Position numbers and translations under genes: made by a program. Positions 57,368 to 64,000 of a DNA stretch of 64,000 nt are shown in pieces. Each line of letters starts with the position of its first letter. Within the stretch, counting starts at the first letter, position 1. The notes below the pieces were generated by a model. That model saw nothing but the letters and a program-made list of their open reading frames with translations. It did no database searches and was not told the DNA's origin. The stretch comes from Diospyros lotus (taxonomy: Eukaryota; Streptophyta; Magnoliopsida; Ericales; Ebenaceae), in contig NC_068339.1 of NCBI RefSeq assembly GCF_014633365.1, positions 33,799,316 to 33,863,315 on the forward strand, read 5' to 3'.

Positions 57368-59919
57368 TATAACATCCTGAAATTTGGAGATAGGTAATAA
57401 TCATTAATCTCGGTATTTAAGATTATTATCGAATATTTGGAAAATTTAGGAAAAAATATTAATCTATATTATTTTGAGGAAACAGGAAATTAAGGTAATT
57501 AATAATTTTATTTGAGAATATTTATGGAAATAGGAAAGATTAAAATAAATTAATTTGGGTGAATTTCTAAAAATTTGGGGTGTAAGTGGAATAAGGAATA
57601 AAAGAGGCGTGAGGGCATGAGTGGCATTTTCGGAAGCTCTAGGGCGCTGGTGCAAATTCTGGAAATGGGTTAGAAGTCACTTTAAATTAATTAAAGGCAC
57701 ATATATGTTGAATGTGGCAGTTGGATCAGGCAGTCGCGCGTGAGGGTTTCTGTGGGCGAGGCGCGGGTTCCATTTTGCGTGGAGGTTGTGTGTGCGAGGA
57801 AAATGGCTGAATTTTTCAGCCAAATGGGAAGGCCAAAACGACGTCATTTCGACCCCAAAGGCAGTGGCCGCGTGCTTGGCCCAGCAGCTACCACGTGGTC
57901 GCGCTTCTGCCCTTTGTTTTGGGCAGTGTAAAGGCCAATTTTGGCCTTCTTTGAGCCAGCGAGCAGAGGAGAAAATGAGGAGGAAGAAGGGTCGGGCAGT
58001 GCAAGTAAAGGAAGGAAAAGGGAAAATTGGGGGTAAAAACTATAGAGTTTTGAGATTATTTTGGGATTAAAGTGGCTAGATAAGTGGGTAAAATTAGTAT
58101 AAATATTATATGTTTAAATTATAAATTTTATACGATTAGATTATACAATTTATGCGGTTAGAATTAATTAATTTAAGTCACGGTTGTATTAATTGCTAGG
58201 AAACATTTTACTTCGTAATGAGAGCGCAAGAGAGGCCAGAATCAGTCAGTTATAGGCAAGCTCCTAACCCTTTCCTCATGCTCTTTATTTCCCGTAAAAG
58301 TTTATGTGGTTTCTTGTATTTTAAATCCTCTCTCACCGTAATTCGGTTCCACGCATTAATAATAATAATCCACGTGGTAACCATCCTATGATTTATATTT
58401 TATTAATGAGGTTATTGTTAATGGAATGAGCTAAACAGTGATGTCTTGGTGTCATTCATTTCGACCGTCACGAAGCTTCGTATCGCTCCGCTTTCCTTGG
58501 GAATGATGTCAAACCCGTTGGGACTAGGTTCTTAGAAAATGGCTATGGTCAAGATTATGGAGTTATGTTAATAATTTATTATGAATGTGGAGATAGTGTC
58601 CTATGTATGAAAAGAGATGAGAACGTGAATATCATAATGGAGTCTATGTTGTCATGGATTAAGTGTGTGAAATGATAAGCTTAAGTGACTAAGTTTAATG
58701 TCGTATATGGGTGTCTAAGGGTATGGGGTACAAAGTCACTGACTGTCGATCGTGGGTCGTGGCAATTGATGGCTAGATGTATGGGGGCCAGTCATCAGCT
58801 GTTACGATAAGCGTTAGATGGTCCAGAAGAGCTGGCACTGCCAGATTCTCGCCTTGGTTTGTGCATCTCGTGATGTGTGTGTTGCATAGGGACTAGGTTG
58901 CATTCATTTGGGGAACATGCTTTGTGTGAGCATTTGCATGACCAGATTGGTCTAAGAGCCAACTTGGGTACTCTAGGTGAGTCGGAGCATATCGCATGTG
59001 TGAATTCTTATGTGAGCGTAGCATGACCTGATGCTTGGTTTATGGGGGTCTTGTCATCACATTTATGCTGCATAAACCATTGTATTTCTTATTTGTTACA
59101 TTGCATGGTGAGAATGTGCGGTTTTAAGTGATGAGTATGGGTGATTGGTGGTGCCCACCACGGAACGTAGGCCGTGGAAATGGTCCCCAGTACGACCTTG
59201 GGGTGAGACCCACGGCAACAGTAAGACCTTGGGGTGAGACCCACGACAACAGATTATATTGTGAGTGACAGGAAGAGACATGTAAGGGAAATGGTATGGT
59301 AGCCTATAAAAGGCTGTTAATAGGTTTGTATGTTGGACTTGGGTGCCAGTGTGTGTTTTATGTGGGCCCTAATGACCGTTTATGTGAAGTTTACTACATG
59401 TTTATGCATCTAGAGATAAGACAGGCATTAGACATGGCATGGTATGACGTTGCATTGATATGATTTGCATGGGGTGTTATGGGAAGAGTTCTGTCTTTAA
59501 CCTACAGCCTTTCTTTCATGAGCTTGTTGACTCTCGTGACTCACATTTGCTTTCCATCATTCTAGGTAAGAGGATAATTGGAGTTGGTAGGTACGCCCGG
59601 CAAAGTTGGGTCCAAATCATCGAATCATGATAGCAAATGTAGAGTCCTCCCGAAACTAGATCCTAGGTGTCGTATGTCTGGGTCAGAGTAATGCTTTTAT
59701 GTTTTTGAGTCAGGTGTATGTTATGTAAGCCTAGGTTGGCTCATGTTGTGAATGATTATGTAAAGACGATTATGAAATATTATGGGATGTAAAAAGTTAT
59801 GATTTCTGAAAGAGTTGTGTGTGAGTTTTAGTTTGTGTTTTTGTTCGATATCATTCAAATAATGACTCTCTCACGGATCCTCTATGCGCGGTAGGGGCTC
59901 TGGGAGACGGGCCGTTACA
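57368..59919 (+). mobile_element. Solo Gypsy-like LTR with 5-bp target duplication
   Basis: The 2552-bp unit begins TATAACATCCTGAAATTTGG (the usual TG mutated to TA) and ends gacgggccgttACA. Perfect caaat copies flank it (57363-57367 and 59920-59924). No primer site or polypurine tract is attached. The frames at 57740-58070 lie in its GC-rich centre and have no known domain. Confidence 0.85.
59189..59252 (+). repeat. 32-bp tandem duplication in the solo LTR
   Basis: accttggggtgagacccacg followed by gcaacagtaag occurs twice in succession. Confidence 0.85.
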
Positions 59920-60099
59920 CAAATAACAAGCTCCTACCATAGTGTGGACAAGGCACAACCCAATAACCTTGCTACCATATAGTCCTTGGGACCCATATAA
60001 TCCCTTAAGCACAATACTTATTATCCTATAAAAACATAATACTCATATCACATGGCAACCTACTTTGGCCCCATGAATCCAATCCATTCTGAAGCACTA

Positions 60100-60480
60100 G
60101 CACAAATTTATGGTACCACATGCCAAGTATGCAATGGCATCACTATAATAGTACCCTCAACCCATTCTCAACTCTGCGACACTAGCACACATCAAGTATG
60201 TAGTGGCCTCATCATAGCAGTGCCCTTCGTCTATTTTACAAACCCCTATTATCTAGCACCCATCTACGATACCAGGTATGCAGTAGTCTCATCATAGTGA
60301 CATTCTCAACTAGCTCAGCTCTACGACATTGGCACACATCTATGATACCACATGCCAACTATGCAGTGGTCTTATCATAGCAGTACTCTCGGTCCGCTCT
60401 CAACTCACTCCCATCAAACTGGCACACGCCTACGATACCACACGCTAAGTGTGCAGTGGCCTCATTGTCGCAATGCTTCA
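60100..60480 (+). repeat. Degenerate minisatellite, 70-90 bp period
   Basis: The core gcagtggcctcatcatagca, preceded by tacgataccacatgccaagt, recurs about five times at irregular 70-90 base intervals (cores near 60131, 60199, 60279, 60362 and 60451). It gives rise to the chance frames in this region. Confidence 0.85.
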
Positions 60481-61079
60481 GTCTGGGAGGGAGGTCAATC
60501 AATATAAGCACACCTCTTATTTGTTCAAAAATCATGATCACCCTCATGGTCTGCACATGCGCATGAATTCATACAGTATCTCTTATCTCTTCCTAAAACA
60601 ATAATTACACCCACGATATATACTTACACATCCACTTCCGCAACTGAATCCATAAGCAACTCTCAAGGCAAGTATTCACACATCACTAGGCCATATCCAT
60701 ATGTATTACGTTTATACGACCCAATCTCTAGCTTGTTTACAAACCCATGCATGCATATCTAAACCCCAAAACTTTCCAATTGAGACACCCAAGTGTAATG
60801 CTCCCCAATCACTAATTTCCCATATGGCCCGATACTATCCCGATATCATGCTCAACATGCCTATTTACATTCCAAAACAACCATTCAAGGTGTGGAATTA
60901 ATTGGGGAACAGTTAAGAATCCACATAGATTTAGGAGTAGAAAAATAGTCTAAACGGTCAACAATTTCTTGCTAGTTGGTCAACAGATCGCCAAGTATAT
61001 GTCGACCGATAGTATGCTTGGGGCAAGCTAGTCGACAAATTTGAAGGCATTAATCGACTGATAGAATGCCCTGCCACTC

Positions 61080-62640
61080 GAGATTGAACTCCAATGATGT
61101 GTGATTTATGTACAATTAATTCGGACAAGTGTACCTTAGTCAAATATGCATATAGTGATGAAAAGAGTATCGATCTCACGAGAACTGGATCACAATACCA
61201 AAACAATTTTAATTACTCTAAGTTGAACTAATTAATTAATCAAATAAATAAAAATAAAAATAAATGAAAAATTGAATTCTTTATGAGAAAAATTAATTAA
61301 TGAATGCACTGGGGTTTAGATTTCATTTAATCTAGGTTATGTAATTATTTATTAAATCCAATTCAAAACCAAAATACCTTTATAGTATTTTATAATTATT
61401 TGCATGTGATGGTGGATTTCCCTCAATTAATTAATAACCTTTCTAAAGTCATATTAATCCTTTATTAATTCAATTTTACTGTTAGATTTCTAAGTAGGTA
61501 TCAACGAAATAAATAAGTATTAAGTTATTTGAAAATCTCTAATCTCGGAAGGGGATTTAACTCATTAAGTTTCCTCGATTCTCATACATAAGCTAATCAT
61601 CTTTCGATCTCATAGTCTAGCATGTGATTTATATTGCCTATAAATCTAATTTATAACAATCATTTAGTCAATCATGCATAAATTATTAAATTATTAAAAG
61701 GTGGTCAATCTTTTAAAATATTAAACGCAACAATATAAATTGCTCACACAAATAATAATCGAGTTTTGAATCGAAGTAAATAAATAATCACATAATCTCA
61801 AAATTAAAATTCATTCAAACTTTAGATAAAATAAATTAGCTAGATATTATTAAAATAAAAAACTACAAATTAAATGGAGAGGAAAGAAATTCCCTGCCTA
61901 GATCTAAAACAAATTAGGGTGCGGCTGTTGCTGGGCGTGAAGGCAGTGCTGCTGCTTCCAATCTCCAGTATCAATCTACGCGGTGTTGCTTCCTCCAATC
62001 TTCAATATCAATTTCCGCCCCGGCACTGCTTCTGTTTCCTCGCCTGTTTTTCACTGTGTGCCCCTTCCCCTGAGCTCCCAATCTAACTTTATTATTATTA
62101 TACATATATATATATATATCATGCGCTGGGCGCCCTAGCCATCCAATGCCAGCCACATTCAATGCCACATTCAATTTCTAATTTAATAATATATATATAT
62201 ATATACACACATGGCATGCCCTATTCTCCACATTCATGCCATTCGCCACCAATATTATATATAAATAAATAATATTATATATATAAATAATATAAGATAA
62301 TATATAATATATAAATATTATAATTTAATATATAATATAATATAATATAATATATATAGATAAAGCAATATAATGTATAATTAGTTATTAATAAATAAAT
62401 AAATAAATTTTCAATTATATTGTAATATTAATTTAATATAATATTAACTTTATAAATTACTTTATAATATCTTTGTTTTTTTCTTTTTTCCTTTTTTTTA
62501 TGCCCAACTCCTTGAATTTATTTCCTTGGATTCCTACAAAAAAGATTAAAATAATATTAAATTCATATAAACACATATTTTATGTAGAAAAAATAGCACA
62601 AAGTTAAGATAAAAATATGTTTACAATTAAGTCCTATAAT
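61080..62640. other. Foreign AT-rich insertion in the antisense LTR
   Basis: The sequence has no counterpart in the related LTR at 17361-19808. It includes a block ggacaagtgtacctt...gtatcgatctcacgagaac (about 61118-61190) of a type widespread in plant repeat DNA, a GC-richer part (61910-62090), and TA microsatellites (62100-62420). Termini were not defined and no coding is recognised. Confidence 0.4.
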
Positions 62641-63178
62641 CCAACATGCAAGTTTCTCACAAAATACTTGCATGACCTACACCCTAGCAATAAATACATT
62701 ATTCCCAAAGAATTATAGGATAAAACGAACCCTATTTCAAGTTCTAAATAACCCAAATAACAAGAAGCAAGGATGGATGGCAAAGATCTTTACGTAACCT
62801 CCCACATGAATTCTTTTACCAAAAATAGAGAGTTTTATCTATAAAATTCCACCTTGATCCCATAGCTAAAGCCATAAGGATAGGAGAAGAATTAGAAGTT
62901 GCACTTGGAAGCAAAAGGAATGAGAGAACTTGCAAAAGTAACACCAAGATGAAGTAAACTAATATCTCGTCAAGACAAAAGAGAATAGGTCTTTCTTCTT
63001 GAAACATAAAAGGAAGAAGAGCTTGCAAAACAACAAGAAGAGGTGATAAACCAACATCTCACAAGAATTAAGAGCAAGAAGAGAACTTGCCTTAAAGTTA
63101 TGATGATTGATCAATAGGTTTAGCCACAACCTTTTTCTTCTTCCTTTCCTTCTTTTTTTCTTCCCTCTTTTTCCTTCT

Positions 63179-63185
<7 letters not shown>

Positions 63186-63222
<37 letters not shown>
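63186..63222 (+). repeat. CT microsatellite
   Basis: About 18 uninterrupted CT units. Confidence 0.95.
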
Positions 63223-63933
63223 TTCATGAGAAATCTTCCTCTCTCAATTCATATATGTATAACAGGCATTAGAAGAATGGTAGAAGGCCCATCACATGCC
63301 TCATTGCTTCTAGAAACTCTCAACTGCCTCAGCCGGATAACCATTCCTATTGCAAACGATCGGTAGACTCACATATTCGATCGAAAGTTTCAATAATCGG
63401 TCGACAAATTCCCAGGCAACTATCAACCGCCAATGCCCTTGGCCTTCAACGGTCAACAACTGCTCCTTCTCCCGTTGATAGCTGTTGCATCCATGCCTTT
63501 TACACACTACAAAACTTCAACTACACCACTTCAATGACATGAAAATCCCAAACCTCGACTGCGGGTCATTACAGGAGCTGAGCTTTACTTAGCTTAACCT
63601 TAGCTTGTTTATCTTAACAAATGAACTCGAACGATCTTTTAATGAATTGAACATAAAGCTTTTCACAAATGGCTTGGCTTAGTTACGTTCCTATCTAGAA
63701 GGGCATTATCGATCACCATCTAAAGAAGATTCAGATGATCAGAATCGACCATCAGAGTCGCTTGGCCTTGCTACCAACCTACCCAAAAATAAAAAATATC
63801 AAACGGTTGGATCTCACTAGATCTATATCTTAATTCTTGAAAGAACCCACAAGTGCATGTATATACATATATATGTATAGATTAGAGCTGGAATGTCACC
63901 AGAAACAACCAAGAAAAAGGTTAAAATCGCTTA

Positions 63934-64000
63934 CCTTGGGGTCGAACTACTCCGATGAGCAGCCAGTGGACGGGGCTCGCCAGATCTTAGGTATAAGACT
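63934..64000 (-). other. Possible 5' exon reaching the window edge
   Basis: On the minus strand the last bases read toward a good donor (ccccaag|gtaagcg at about 63934). The sequence is GC-richer than its surroundings and lacks repeat features. It could be a 5' untranslated or coding exon of a gene that lies beyond the window. Too short to identify. Confidence 0.2.

Larger units (their letters stand above)
56869..63573 (-). mobile_element. Antisense Gypsy-like LTR, split by two insertions
   Basis: On the minus strand the 5' terminus is TGTAATGACCCGCAGTCGAG (63573 downward) and the 3' terminus is near 56869 (acgggtctttata, with the final CA mutated). Flanking 5-mers are cgagc and ggagc, 4 of 5 identical. 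It is interrupted by the solo LTR at 57368-59919 and by foreign AT-rich sequence at about 61080-62640. The remaining parts match the antisense LTR at 17361-19808 in order (attcccaaagaat, aagagcttgccttaaa blocks). Confidence 0.6.
54046..63700. mobile_element. Old hAT-like element spread by nested LTR insertions
   Basis: The left part starts near gatagggttgcaatcgaacc and is rich in gagctcaagctc words (54055-54190). Similar gagctt words reappear at 56715-56868 and at 63574-63680, on both sides of the antisense LTR, ending near ggcttagttacgttcctat, an imperfect inverse of the left end. I read these as one element broken by the LTRs. Borders are approximate. Confidence 0.35.

Overview
The window is nuclear DNA of a flowering plant, most likely a eudicot. 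Genes are spaced widely, introns have GT-AG borders, and the space between is packed with LTR retrotransposon pieces, Helitron-like, hAT and Mutator-type DNA elements and AT-rich microsatellites. I cannot name the species. Only two genes look intact and host-derived; most other open frames are transposon remnants or chance frames.

Gene 1 (22420-38935, plus strand, 13 exons, 557 aa) is MPP10, a core protein of the U3 snoRNP / small-subunit processome. Its promoter has a telo-box and a site II-type element, a pair typical of plant ribosome-biogenesis genes. Intron 2 is about 12.2 kb because it holds several nested elements: a non-autonomous LTR retrotransposon (25755-29139, TSD gcatg) carrying a captured piece of a Mei2-like RNA-binding protein gene; a short-LTR element (29503-31273, TSD catag) inside an older hAT-like element (about 29168-32142); a hAT transposase pseudogene (32166-34320); and a truncated antisense Copia element (34321-35099). 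All MPP10 exons remain open and in phase across it.

Gene 2 (48660-53784, minus strand, 5 exons, 204 aa) is a small Tim17/Tim22/Tim23-family membrane protein of the Arabidopsis At3g25120 / TIMMDC1-like type, probably in the mitochondrial inner membrane. Its second intron contains a large foldback element and a Mutator-type MITE with a perfect 10-bp target duplication.

Layout: 1-1567 Gypsy-like LTR and primer site; about 2390-10637 an antisense Copia element (gag piece, primer site, long LTR) whose LTR is split by a Helitron-like insertion (4976-9422), itself holding a hAT MITE (7531-8415); 11192-13071 solo LTR; about 13745-14940 another LTR; 15280-16569 hAT transposase pseudogene; 17361-19808 antisense LTR; 20731-21685 hAT-like element; 22335-39345 MPP10; 39849-42140 two Mutator-type elements with GC-rich cargo; 42290-42590 LINE remnant; 42700-44600 degenerate Gypsy; 45033-45257 short Copia LTR; 48660-53784 gene 2; 54046-63700 a nest of LTRs inside an older hAT-like element. 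The last 70 bases may touch another gene on the minus strand.

The two genes are unrelated in function (rRNA processing and mitochondrial membrane biogenesis) and no operon-like logic is expected. The most unusual feature is the retrotransposon in MPP10 intron 2 with the Mei2-like gene fragment.
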